A stretch of 64,000 nucleotides of DNA from Sphingomonas sp. RIT328. Its GTDB lineage: Bacteria; Pseudomonadota; Alphaproteobacteria; Sphingomonadales; Sphingomonadaceae. The translations under genes were made by a program, and so were the position numbers. Below the pieces are notes generated by a model. That model made no database searches and had not been told where the DNA came from. It was given only the letters and a program-made list of their open reading frames with translations. Shown here piece by piece: positions 25,805 to 34,429 of this stretch; within the stretch, counting starts at the first letter, position 1, and each line of letters begins with the position of its first letter. The DNA is taken from positions 1-64,000 of the forward strand of contig NZ_JFYV01000014.1 of the NCBI RefSeq assembly GCF_000632225.1, written 5' to 3'.

Positions 25805-27140
25805 GCGCGGGCAAGGCGATCGTCGCCTCTAGCCCGCCACTCGGGTGGTTGCGCAACTCCAAGGTTCCGCCAACTGCCGCGGCCTGCGCCCGGGCGATCG
25901 CCAGGCCGATGCCGCTGCCGTCGGCCGCCGTGTCACCGCGCACGAACGGCTCGAACGCGCGCGGCAACAGCTCGGGTGCGATCCCGGGACCATGGTCGCG
26001 GACCTGAACGATCAGCTGGTCGCCGTGCCGCCGGCACGACAGCTCGGCACCACCGGCATATTTGATCGCATTGTCGACGAGATTGCCGAGGCAGCGGGTC
26101 AAGGCGTCGGGTTTGGCGCGGACACGCGCTCGGCATCCCGCGGTCATCCGCACCGCATGACCATAGGCGCTGGCATCGTCGGCGATGCTCGACAGCAGCG
26201 AGTCGAGATCGACCATCGCCCAGGGCTCGTGGCTCTCACCGCTCCGGGCAAGGTCGAGACCACGCCGCACCATGCGCAGCGTTGCCGAAAGGTCATCGAC
26301 CAAACGCGCGCGCAGTGATTCGTCCGCAACCTCTTCCAGCCGAAGCCGCAAGCGGGTGAGCGGCGTCTGCAGATCATGGCCGATCGCTGCGAGCAATCGC
26401 GTCCGCTCCCGCACCCCGCTGCGCACCCGACGTTGCATCAGGTTGAACGTGGCCAGCGCCTCGCGGACATCGGCCGGCCCCCGTTCTGCAACTGGTTCGG
26501 CGTCGATCGAGCCGGCAAACGCCCGGGCGGCCTGCGTCAATCGCCGCAGCGGCCGGGTCGCGACGCGGCCCGCGACCAGCGATAGCGACAGGCAGGTCAG
26601 GCAGAGCAGCGCAACGAACACCGGGTCGGCGAGCACGCTCGGCGGCTTGGGCAGGATCGGCAGATCGAGTGATACGGACAGCCGACGCCCGCCCGCGATC
26701 GTGGTCAGCAGCCAGCAGTCCGACGCCACAGGCCGGCCGAAGCCGGCGGTGCGCGAATGATGGAGGAACGGATCGAGCGACCGGCAGGTGGTACGATCGG
26801 CATGACCGAGCCGCATCGGCGTGCCGCCGCCAAGCCGCTGCCGCAATTCGGCTGTGAGCATGGCGTCGACTGGCGACGGCACCGTCTGTGCGAACAGCCG
26901 CGCACCGATGATCTCGTCGCGGGCCATGGCGTCGATCGTCGAAGCGGGCGCGCGACGGAGGCGCAGCGCAATGTCCTGGGCGCTGGCGAGGACGCGGGCA
27001 TCCTGGAAGCGAAGGAAGTCCGCCTCGCGCAGCCGCTGCGCGATCAGCAGCGAGGCAGCAACGGCAAGGAGCATTCCGGCAGACAGCAACAGGGCGATGC
27101 GCAGCGCGAGAGAATCGACGATCCGCCGCGGCAGGATCAT
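25794..27140 (-). CDS. Two-component sensor histidine kinase (EnvZ/QseC-like)
   Basis: The 448-residue kinase has an N-terminal transmembrane helix (IALLLSAGMLLAVAASLLIA), a periplasmic sensor region (about 38-170, with two Cys that could pair), a second helix (ALLCLTCLSLSLVAGRV), HAMP (TRPLRRLTQAARAF), a HisKA box with the phosphorylated His in LAAIGHDLQTPLTRLRLR, and an HATPase with LVDNAIKYAGG, DHGPGIAP and DGSGIGLAIA. All catalytic motifs are present. Its ATG overlaps the response-regulator stop (27137-27140). The promoter and first genes of this operon seem to be lost with the efflux genes upstream, so its expression is uncertain. Confidence 0.9.
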   Translation of the reverse strand: MILPRRIVDSLALRIALLLSAGMLLAVAASLLIAQRLREADFLRFQDARVLASAQDIALRLRRAPASTIDAMARDEIIGARLFAQTVPSPVDAMLTAELRQRLGGGTPMRLGHADRTTCRSLDPFLHHSRTAGFGRPVASDCWLLTTIAGGRRLSVSLDLPILPKPPSVLADPVFVALLCLTCLSLSLVAGRVATRPLRRLTQAARAFAGSIDAEPVAERGPADVREALATFNLMQRRVRSGVRERTRLLAAIGHDLQTPLTRLRLRLEEVADESLRARLVDDLSATLRMVRRGLDLARSGESHEPWAMVDLDSLLSSIADDASAYGHAVRMTAGCRARVRAKPDALTRCLGNLVDNAIKYAGGAELSCRRHGDQLIVQVRDHGPGIAPELLPRAFEPFVRGDTAADGSGIGLAIARAQAAAVGGTLELRNHPSGGLEATIALPALIR

Positions 27141-27874
27141 GCGAAGCGGACCGTCGCGGCGAGCAGATAGCCCTGGCCGCGGGCGGTCAGGATCAGCTGC
27201 TCGCCATCGGGGGCGAGCTTGCCGCGCAACCGGCTGATCTGATTGTCGATCGTCCGGTCGAATGCGGCGGTGGCCGCACGCGCGGGCATCAGGGCCTCAC
27301 GCGCGACCGGCTGGCCGGCCGCCTGAACCAGCCGAGACAGGATGTCGAACTCGCTGGTCGACAGCATCACCACGCTATCGTCCGCCGCCAGCAGCCGCCG
27401 CTTGACCAGATCGAGCCGCCACGTCCCGAACCGGGCGAGCGCGGGCTGCTCGGGCCCACGTGGCGCGCGACGCAACAGATTGCGGATGCGCGCCGTCAAT
27501 TCGCGTGGCTCGAACGGCTTGGTCAGATAGTCATCCGCGCCGAGCTCGAGGCCGAGCACGCGGTCGATCGCGGCGTCGCGCGCGGTGACCATGATGATCG
27601 GGCCTTCATGCCCATCCTGCCGCAACTGTCGGCACAGTTGCAATCCATCACCGTCGGGCAGGCCGAGATCGAGCACCAGCAGGTCTATGCCGCCCGTATC
27701 CAACGCCGTGCGGATCCCCGCGACATCGCCGACTGCCGACACACGATAGCCCTCCCGAATCAGCTGCGCGCGGACAAGGTCACGAATGTCAGGATCGTCG
27801 TCGGCGATCAGCAGATGCGCCGCGGGTCGGTCGAAAGGCACGGCATCGTCCTGCAGCAACGGAACGATCGTCAC
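27137..27874 (-). CDS. OmpR/PhoB-family response regulator
   Basis: The 245-residue protein has a receiver domain with the acid pair LLIADDDPD, phospho-Asp in LLVLDLGLPDGDG, the switch Thr in IIMVTARD and Lys in YLTKPFEPRE, then a winged-helix DNA-binding domain (about 145-240) ending RGQGYLL. It is the partner of the kinase downstream, with which it shares a 4-base overlap. Its GTG start overlaps the stop of the truncated outer-membrane factor (GTGA, 27871-27874), so this pair once belonged to an efflux operon and probably controlled it. Confidence 0.92.
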   Translation of the reverse strand: MTIVPLLQDDAVPFDRPAAHLLIADDDPDIRDLVRAQLIREGYRVSAVGDVAGIRTALDTGGIDLLVLDLGLPDGDGLQLCRQLRQDGHEGPIIMVTARDAAIDRVLGLELGADDYLTKPFEPRELTARIRNLLRRAPRGPEQPALARFGTWRLDLVKRRLLAADDSVVMLSTSEFDILSRLVQAAGQPVAREALMPARAATAAFDRTIDNQISRLRGKLAPDGEQLILTARGQGYLLAATVRFA

Positions 27875-28707
27875 CGATGCGCCATTTCGCCGGCATTCGC
27901 CAGCGTTTCATCCGCGCCGATGGCCTGATACAGGGCGATGCGATTGGACAGATCGGCCAGCATCGTCGCGGTCTGCGTCTGCCGGGCAGCGTAGAGGGTG
28001 CCCTGTGCGACGAGCGCGGTCAGGAAACTGTCGACCCCTTCGCGATAGCGCGCGTCGGCGATCGCATAGCTGCGGTCTGCGGCGGTCACCAGTCGCTGTT
28101 GCGCCTGACGCTGCCGATCGATCGTGCCGCGCCGCGCCAGCGCATCGGCGACGTCGCGATAGGCGCTCTGTGCGGCCTTGCGATAGGTCGCGAAATAATA
28201 ATCGCGCTGCGCCTCGGCATAAGCCAGATTACCGCGATTGGTGCCGCCGAGCAGCGGCACGCTCGCACTCGCGCTGCCAGACCACAGGCTCGCCCCGCCG
28301 GAGAACAGGCTGGTGAGCGCGGTCGAGGCGAATCCCAACAGGCTGGTCAGCGAGATGGTCGGGAAAAAGGCCGCGCGCGCTGCTCCGATATCGTAATGTG
28401 CGGCCCTTAACTGATGCTCCGCCTCGACCACGTCGGGCCGCGACAGCAGCACCGCCGACGACAGGCCGGCCCCCGGCGTCGCGATGCCGGTGTCGAGCTC
28501 GGCGAGCGAAGCAGGCAGGGCGTCGTCGGCGAGCCGGTGGCCGACGAGCAGCTCGAGCGCATTCTGATCCTGCGCCACCTGCGTCGTATAGCTCGCGACG
28601 TCGGACTGCGCCTGCGCGAGCACCGTCTCCGCATCGGCGACATCGGCGCCGCTGACCAGCCCCTGATCGTGAAGATCGCGGTTGAGCGTCACGGTGCGCG
28701 CGCTGCT
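27871..28707 (-). pseudogene. Outer-membrane efflux factor (OprM/NodT type), N-terminal part missing
   Basis: The last 278 or so residues are clearly an RND-type outer-membrane factor: LVSGADVADAETVLAQAQSD, QDQNALELLVG, LLSRPDVVEAEHQLRAAHYDIGAARAAFFPTISL and the second-repeat helices up to LSNRIALYQAIG. The lipoprotein signal, first beta-hairpin and much of the first coiled coil are absent. The frame stays open to 29082, but residues before about 28707 look like the antisense of other genes. Inner-membrane pump and adaptor genes, normally upstream, are also missing. The 3' end overlaps the response-regulator start. Confidence 0.8.
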
Positions 28708-28974
28708 CGTCGCCTGGGGCGGCACCGTCGCGGCGTCGCTCCCGGCGTGCCGTGCTTCTGCCGCTGTGCCGCCGAGTGCCAGCCCGAACTGCCTGCCTGC
28801 TTCCTGCCTGATCCGGACCAGACCGAGCGCGAACTCGTCAACGAGGCGGAGACCGCCTGGGCGATGTGGGCCGACCTCCACGCCGCCTTCGACGATCACG
28901 CGCATCCCGCACGCGTCGCGCTGCGCGACCTCGCCGAGCGTCGCCGCGCACGCGGCGACGTGCCGATCCGCTGA
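28708..28974 (+). pseudogene. C-terminal fragment of an unidentified protein
   Basis: On the strand opposite the efflux factor, a frame of strong coding character (very high third-position GC, acidic and helical) runs up to a stop at 28972-28974: a Cys-rich start (PCFCRCAAEC) then TERELVNEAETAWAMWADL and RVALRDLAERRRARGD. Upstream of about 28708 the same frame is only the shadow of the efflux gene, so the fragment has lost its 5' part at the junction. It is followed after 25 bases by the relaxase-like gene and may be part of the same mobile module. I do not recognise the family. Confidence 0.45.
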
Positions 28975-28999
28975 CACCCTCCAGACAAGGATCTTGACC

Positions 29000-29701
29000 A
29001 TGAACGCCATGACCAACCTACCCCTGCACGACCGCCGCCCGATCAGCATTCGCCCGATCTCGGGGCGCGGGCTGATCGCCATGTCCGGCGATCGTCGCGC
29101 GACCCACGCAGGTGCCTATGCCAATTACGTCTACATCAACCGTGAGTGCGGAGATGATACCCGCGGCGTCATCGACTATCGTCACCGCGGCGATCTGGTG
29201 GCGTGCGGGCTGGAGTTGCCGTCCAGTCATCCGGCGTGGGCCTCGGAACCCGGACGGATCTGGCGCGAGGTCGACGCCGTGTGTGAAAGCACCGCCCCAG
29301 ACGCGGTGCGAGCCTGGCATATCGTTCTCACCTTGCCCGATGACCTGTCGGAGCCGGAGTGGGTGCCGAAGGTGCGTGCCTTTGCACGCGATACGCTCGT
29401 GCGGCGAGGGCCTGCTGTGGCGTGGGCGATTCACGCGCAGCGTGACGCTACCGGCGGGTGGTTGATCCGCCCCCACGTCCATCTGCTGATTACTACGCGC
29501 GGCTGGAAGCACAATGCGCGCTTCGGGCAAAGCATCGCGTCGTGGCACGGTGCGGCGATCCGGAGCGCGATCCATGCCGACTGGCTCGCGCTCCTGCCGA
29601 CCGGGATGCGGCAGGCGGCGACCACGCCTTATCGCTACGGTGGCTACACGCCGGCGCACCCGGATTGTTCGAGGATCGCTCACTTGTTTGGTAGCATGTG
29701 A
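29000..29701 (+). CDS. MobA/MobL-like relaxase protein, 233 residues
   Basis: The protein looks like the relaxase-type MobA/MobL proteins of alphaproteobacterial plasmids and integrated elements: GAYANYVYINRE near the N-terminus, RAWHIVLTLPDD, and the metal-binding histidine cluster WAIHAQRD followed by PHVHLLITTRGW, as in the three-His relaxase motif. Such enzymes nick DNA at a transfer origin. At 233 residues it is shorter than full MobA relaxases, which carry a C-terminal primase or helicase part. The ATG at 29000 has AAGG about 10 bases upstream. No oriT, integrase or replication gene was seen nearby, so this may be a remnant of an integrated element. Confidence 0.65.
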   Translation: MNAMTNLPLHDRRPISIRPISGRGLIAMSGDRRATHAGAYANYVYINRECGDDTRGVIDYRHRGDLVACGLELPSSHPAWASEPGRIWREVDAVCESTAPDAVRAWHIVLTLPDDLSEPEWVPKVRAFARDTLVRRGPAVAWAIHAQRDATGGWLIRPHVHLLITTRGWKHNARFGQSIASWHGAAIRSAIHADWLALLPTGMRQAATTPYRYGGYTPAHPDCSRIAHLFGSM

Positions 29702-29972
29702 TCTACGGACGAGAGAACTCGCGATGTTTATCGGCGGCCGCCCACGGAAGCTTGAGGAATCTATGTCGCCCGCCAGCAACTTCCAACCAACAAGTTAAGG
29801 CGGCTGCATGTCCCCGCAACCATCCCAAACCACCACCAATGCCCCAGGTCCCACGGCCCGGGGCTTTCGTGCGTTCCGAGTGCCCGGCCTCACCCCAGCA
29901 GCCGCTCCCGCTGCTGCTCCACCTGCGTGCATGCAGGGCGGGGCAAGCGGGCGGGCTCGCGGATGCGTCCGA

Positions 29973-30366
29973 TCAGTCTTCCGCGTCGCCGGCAGAGGGC
30001 GTCGCTTGGGCCGACCGGCGTTTCTGCCACGGCCACCGCCCGTCTATTTCGACTTCGAGCGAAAAACTCAGGAAAGTCCGGATCAGGACGATGCCGGCGA
30101 GGACCAAGAGGCTCTCCAATGTCGGCTCGACCGCCACTGTATTGATGATGTCCGCCGCGACAAGAAATTCCAGACCGAGCAGGATCGACCGGCCAAGTCC
30201 CGATCGGAAATCGGCGATCAATACTGCCCGGTCGGTCGCGCCTTTGATCATCCCGATGAGGGAACGCCCCCAGCGTGGCGAACGCGCCGACGACGATGAT
30301 CGCGGTGCCGACGATCTCGACGGCATTGGTCGCAAGGTGGATCCAGCCGCTTTCGCTCGTGAACAT
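29973..30366 (-). pseudogene. DUF1622 membrane protein, frameshifted
   Basis: Two overlapping frames together encode one DUF1622 protein. The first starts at 30366 (MFTSESGWIHLATNAVEIV, first membrane helix through VVGAFATLG); the second continues as SLIGMIKGATDRAVLIADF, LGLEFLVAADIINTVAV and LVLAGIVLIRTFLSFSLEVE to the stop at 29973. The switch falls at a run of five C (30267-30271, G on the coding strand); removing one base restores a single frame. It may be a real mutation or a homopolymer read error. The intact protein would be a three-helix inner-membrane protein of unknown function. Confidence 0.75.
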
Positions 30367-30481
30367 CGCACCCCTTGCCCTTACGGGATCGACCGCGCGG
30401 ATCGCTGCGCGACGCCATCGTCGTCAAGGCAGCGACGCGTCGCGCTATCCGTTCCCGGATGCACGACGCGCGACGGGCGGC

Positions 30482-31912
30482 TCACGGCCCCTCGTCGCTG
30501 GCGCGGGTCTCGACGCGTAGCGCCTTGCCCGCCTTGAAGCCCAGCGCCGCGCCGACCCGGTCATCCCAGCCATAGGGATCGTTGCGCACGATCGGTTCGC
30601 CGGCATCGTCGAACAGCACCGTCTGGTAGAGCATCCGCACCGGTATCTGCTTGGGCAGCTTGACGAACGTCTCCTTGCCGGTGGCGCGTGCCTGATGCCA
30701 TTGATCGGTCACGCCCTCGTCATGCGCGAGGATTTCAGCGAAACCGAGCGCGTCGTCGACGCGCACGCAGCCGTGACTGCGCTGCCGCTGGATCATCGCG
30801 AACAGCTGCTTGGCGGGCGTGTCGTGCAGGTAGATCGCCTGGTCGTTGAGCATGTCGAACTTGACGAGGCCGAGCGAATTCTTCGGCCCCGGCTGCTGCA
30901 CCAACCAGCCGTCCTTGCGCGCGATATTGTTGGCCTTGAGATAGGCCGCGCCCTTCGCCGCCGTCTCACCCTCGATCGAGCGCGGGATCGTCCAGGTCGG
31001 GTTGGCGACGAGGCGGAAGATCGGCGAGCCGAGTTGCGGCGTCTCGCGGTCGGGTTCGCCCACCACGACCTTGCGGCTGTCGGCGATCTTGCCGTCACGC
31101 CAATAGGTCAACCGTGCCGCCGCGAGATTGACGTCGATCCGCGTCGCGGGCGGTGTCCGTTCGAGCCAGCGCAGTCTTTCCATCGCGATCGCAATGGCGC
31201 GCGCGCGATCGGTATCGGACATGTTGAGGATCGCGAGCACCGCGCTGCCGATGACGCCGTCGGGCTTCATGCCGTAATCGGCCTGCATCTGCTGCACCGC
31301 CTTGGCCATCGCCGGCGTATATCGATCGCCCTGCGCCGATCGCTGATCGAGATAGTCGAGGACCACCAGTTCACGCGCGATCGTCGCGACGCGCGGATCG
31401 ACCGCGCCGGGCTTGATCGCCTCGCCATTGACGGGGATCGCGGGGGTCGGCGTGCCGGGCTGCTGGCGCAGCGCGAGATAGGCTTTCGACAGGCGCGTGT
31501 AATTCTGATCGGCTGGCGCGAGGCTGGCGAGCCAGCCTTTCACGTCGTTGGCGCGCAGCGCATTGGCCAGCCCGGCGCGCAGGTCGGGATTGGGCCGCGG
31601 CACCGTATACACCTCGTATAATTTGGTCGGATCGGTGGCGCCGCGCGCCAGCGCGGCGGCATAGGCGAGCGCCTGCTGCGTTACGCCGGCCTCGTCACCT
31701 GCGTTGCTGGCGAATGCCATCTGGTCGAGCCCGTGCGCCGCCCGCGCGTCGATCGCCTGGCGCAACTGCTCGCGCGTCTCTTTGGTCCATTGCGCGGCGG
31801 CCGCGGATGCGCCCGTAGTGGCGCTCGTCGTTTGATTGTCGGGGGCGACGCTGATGCTGCATCCCGCCAGGAGCAAGGCGACTATCGATAACTGACCCAA
31901 TTTCACAATCAC
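30482..31912 (-). CDS. L,D-transpeptidase of the YcbB type, lipoprotein
   Basis: The 476-residue protein has a lipoprotein signal (VALLLAGC, Cys18), a helical scaffold region, a peptidoglycan-binding-1 domain (about 195-232, TPAMAKAVQQMQADYGM) and a YkuD catalytic domain with His363 (IYLHDTP) and the nucleophile Cys382 in SHGCVR. It should form 3-3 cross-links in peptidoglycan or attach proteins to it, acting in the periplasm. The start is a GTG at 31912 with AGGAG eight bases upstream. YcbB-type enzymes are usually longer by an extra N-terminal domain; here the N-terminal part is short but the catalytic half is complete. Confidence 0.88.
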   Translation of the reverse strand: MIVKLGQLSIVALLLAGCSISVAPDNQTTSATTGASAAAAQWTKETREQLRQAIDARAAHGLDQMAFASNAGDEAGVTQQALAYAAALARGATDPTKLYEVYTVPRPNPDLRAGLANALRANDVKGWLASLAPADQNYTRLSKAYLALRQQPGTPTPAIPVNGEAIKPGAVDPRVATIARELVVLDYLDQRSAQGDRYTPAMAKAVQQMQADYGMKPDGVIGSAVLAILNMSDTDRARAIAIAMERLRWLERTPPATRIDVNLAAARLTYWRDGKIADSRKVVVGEPDRETPQLGSPIFRLVANPTWTIPRSIEGETAAKGAAYLKANNIARKDGWLVQQPGPKNSLGLVKFDMLNDQAIYLHDTPAKQLFAMIQRQRSHGCVRVDDALGFAEILAHDEGVTDQWHQARATGKETFVKLPKQIPVRMLYQTVLFDDAGEPIVRNDPYGWDDRVGAALGFKAGKALRVETRASDEGP

Positions 31913-32491
31913 ATCCGACTCCTGTCGTTACGCTGGCAGAACGCACGGGACGGGTGTCTGCTCCCCCACGCGCGATCGCCATGGGTGGTGGCTCCTGAGG
32001 GCCAGCCTGCTGCCGTCGTAAGCCGCATGACCGCACCTGTGACGACCGGCGCGCGGCACGGCCGGCGACGCCGGATTGACCGCGGCCCATTCCAGCCTCC
32101 GGGCGCAATGTGCACGATGATTTGGCCGTTGCCTCGTCGATCCAAGCCGAACGCCTGTCAGCGTGCGATCCTGTATCGGATTGCTTCGCCTGGCTGGCGC
32201 GTCGTTCTCCGTCTCGAAGCGGGTGGTCAGCACGATCACCTGCCCGTAGCGTCTGTCGACAGACGGGTCATCGCGATATCTCGACGAGGTTTCTTTCGCC
32301 CGGACCTTGGTGGGGTCTTCCCGAACCTGCGCCGGGGCGCCGGGGGGGGCGCACCTTATGGACCAGCCATAGGCTGGCCGCGCCTCGCGGAGAGCCGAGA
32401 CGTCAGGTCGATGCAGGAGAATGGTTGCGCCGCCATGCGACCGTCACCGTCACCGTCACCGTCACGGTCACACAGCGGCGAGACCCCACGC
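31913..32491. other. Intergenic region, 579 bases
   Basis: This lies between the L,D-transpeptidase start and the GH29 fucosidase stop, both on the minus strand. It should hold the transpeptidase promoter close to 31913-32000. A run of eight G lies near 32341-32348 and a hexanucleotide repeat at 32441-32470. Frames across it have no coding character. I see nothing else. Confidence 0.5.
32441..32470. repeat. Hexanucleotide microsatellite (CCGTCA)n
   Basis: Four perfect CCGTCA units are followed by one variant CGGTCA, five in all, 22 bases downstream of the GH29 fucosidase stop codon. It lies outside any gene, so length changes would be tolerated. Confidence 0.85.
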
Positions 32492-34405
32492 TCAACGCCT
32501 CAGGATGGAAAGATCGGCGATCGCGATAGCGCCGGCGGGCCGTGCGGTCTGGTGGAAGACGAAGCGCAGCCATGTCACAGCCGCACCGGACGCGAAGGCA
32601 ATATGCTGCGGTGACAGTGCGTTGACGATATTGGAAAACTCGCCGTCTGCGAGCGGATGCCACCTGCTGCCGTCGGGACTGGCCTCGACCGTATAGCGTT
32701 TGGGCGGCGCGGCATCGTCCATGACGGCGCGTGAAGGCGTCAGGATGAAGCCGGCGAGGCGCTGCGCGGTATGGAAGCGAAGCGTGACCGCCGCCTCTGC
32801 CGGGCCGCCCGACACCGGCATCCGCCAGACCGTCCCGGCATCCGCGTCGAACAGCGCCTGCACATCCGGCGCGGAACTCGACACCAGCGTCCACTCCGCC
32901 GGTGAGACCGCGTTCTGATCGGGCGCGGCAGGGCGCGCGACCGGCAGTGGGGGCACCTGCCGGAACAGGGCGATCTCGCTGATCGCGGGACATGCCGGCG
33001 CTTCGGTGATGCGCAGGCGGAGGCGACGGGCCTGTACGGGCGCGGGCAGGCGGACGATGCGTTGCGCGGCGATACAGGCACCTGCGGCGACCTCGCCCCA
33101 GCCGCTGCCGTGGTCGAGATCGATCGCGAAGCGGGTGACGCGCACGCCGAGCGGCAGAAATTCGCGCAAGCGGATCAGGTCGAAGGCGCGTCCGGGCGGC
33201 AGCTCGAGGACCAGCGATGGCGTATGGACGGCATCGGGCGTCGACCAATAGCTGCTCGGATCGCCGTCCAGCACCCGCGCCGCGGCATAGGCGCTGCCAC
33301 GGACATGGTCGGCCTGCGCGACGGCACCCCGGGCGAGATCGTTCGCGAAGGTGGCGCGCTGCGCATCGCCGAACGACCGCAGCACCGCGCAATCGCTGTC
33401 GGCGAGCCGGCCGCGCCGGTCGGGCGGCAGGTTGAGGATCAGATTGGTGCCGCGCGCGACGGACTCGTCGTACAGCCGCACCAGCCGCTGCGGATCCTTG
33501 ACCTTCGAATCCTCGTCTTCATGGTAGAACCAGCCCGGCCGGATCGAGGTATTGGTCTCTGCCGGCCACCAGAGCGGGCCGTCGCGCAGCCCGGCATTAC
33601 CCTCCGCCTGGCTCGGCTTGTGGTTCGGCATGGTCGGCCAGCAGGGATCGCCGGCGACGCCATCCTCATTGCCGACCCAGCGCGCATCCGATCCGAGCGG
33701 TTCGAAGGTGCAGGCCATCGGCTGATGGCGATGCACCAGCGCGACGATCTCGGGCCAATTGTAATAGGCCTCGGCGTCGATCTTCCGCGTCTCGCGCGCG
33801 CCGCCATAATAGCCGTCGCCGCCATTGGCGCCGTCGAACCAGAATTCGAACAGCGGGCCGTAGCGGGTGCAGAGCTCGACGATCTGTCGCCGGTAATAAT
33901 CGATATAGGCGGGCCGGCCATAATCGGCATGATTACGGTCCCATGGCGACAGATACAGGCCGAAGGCGAGCCCAGCCCGGCGGCAGGCCCGTTCGAATTC
34001 GCGGACGACGTCGCCCTTGCCGCCGCGGAACGGGCTGTTGAGCACGCAATGCTCGGTAAGCCGGGTCGGCCACAGGCAGAAGCCATCATGGTGTTTGGCG
34101 GTGAGGATGAGGCCGCGCAAGCCGCCCGCCTTGGCCGCATCGACGATCTGATCGGCCGAAAAGTCGGTGGGGTCGAACAGCGCCGGGCTTTCGTCGCCAT
34201 AGCCCCATTCGCGATTGGTGAAGGTGTTGATCGAAAAGTGGACGAAGGCATATTGCTCGCGCCGGTGCCAGGCGAGCTGGCGGGGCGAGGGCGTCGCACC
34301 GTAGGGGGCCGGGGCGGCCGGCCCAGGCGGTGACGCCTGGGCGAGGCTGATGCCCGCGCTGGCGAGGCCCGAGGCCATGAGGGTGCGACGCGATAGGATC
34401 GGCAT
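32492..34405 (-). CDS. GH29 alpha-L-fucosidase with C-terminal discoidin-type domains
   Basis: The 637-residue enzyme has a Tat-like signal (SRRTLMASGLASAGISLA), a GH29 catalytic domain (about 40-350) with FVHFSINTF, LTAKHHDGFCLW and the nucleophile Asp191 in EFWFDGANGG, then two beta-sandwich modules of the F5/8C (CBM32-like) kind (about 365-480 and 500-637). GH29 enzymes remove alpha-L-fucose with retention of configuration. Export is probably to the periplasm or outer surface. It follows the GH95 gene by 24 bases and ends the fucoside operon. Substrate linkage cannot be read from the sequence. Confidence 0.88.
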   Translation of the reverse strand: MPILSRRTLMASGLASAGISLAQASPPGPAAPAPYGATPSPRQLAWHRREQYAFVHFSINTFTNREWGYGDESPALFDPTDFSADQIVDAAKAGGLRGLILTAKHHDGFCLWPTRLTEHCVLNSPFRGGKGDVVREFERACRRAGLAFGLYLSPWDRNHADYGRPAYIDYYRRQIVELCTRYGPLFEFWFDGANGGDGYYGGARETRKIDAEAYYNWPEIVALVHRHQPMACTFEPLGSDARWVGNEDGVAGDPCWPTMPNHKPSQAEGNAGLRDGPLWWPAETNTSIRPGWFYHEDEDSKVKDPQRLVRLYDESVARGTNLILNLPPDRRGRLADSDCAVLRSFGDAQRATFANDLARGAVAQADHVRGSAYAAARVLDGDPSSYWSTPDAVHTPSLVLELPPGRAFDLIRLREFLPLGVRVTRFAIDLDHGSGWGEVAAGACIAAQRIVRLPAPVQARRLRLRITEAPACPAISEIALFRQVPPLPVARPAAPDQNAVSPAEWTLVSSSAPDVQALFDADAGTVWRMPVSGGPAEAAVTLRFHTAQRLAGFILTPSRAVMDDAAPPKRYTVEASPDGSRWHPLADGEFSNIVNALSPQHIAFASGAAVTWLRFVFHQTARPAGAIAIADLSILRR

Positions 34406-34429
34406 GAAAGGTCCTGAAGGGAGGGTCGG

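Noticed and set aside
27877..28410. Plus-strand frame opposite the efflux factor
   Set aside because: It is antisense to clear outer-membrane-factor coding sequence.
32441..32470. CRISPR-like array at the CCGTCA repeats
   Set aside because: Units are 6 bases with no spacers and no cas genes nearby.
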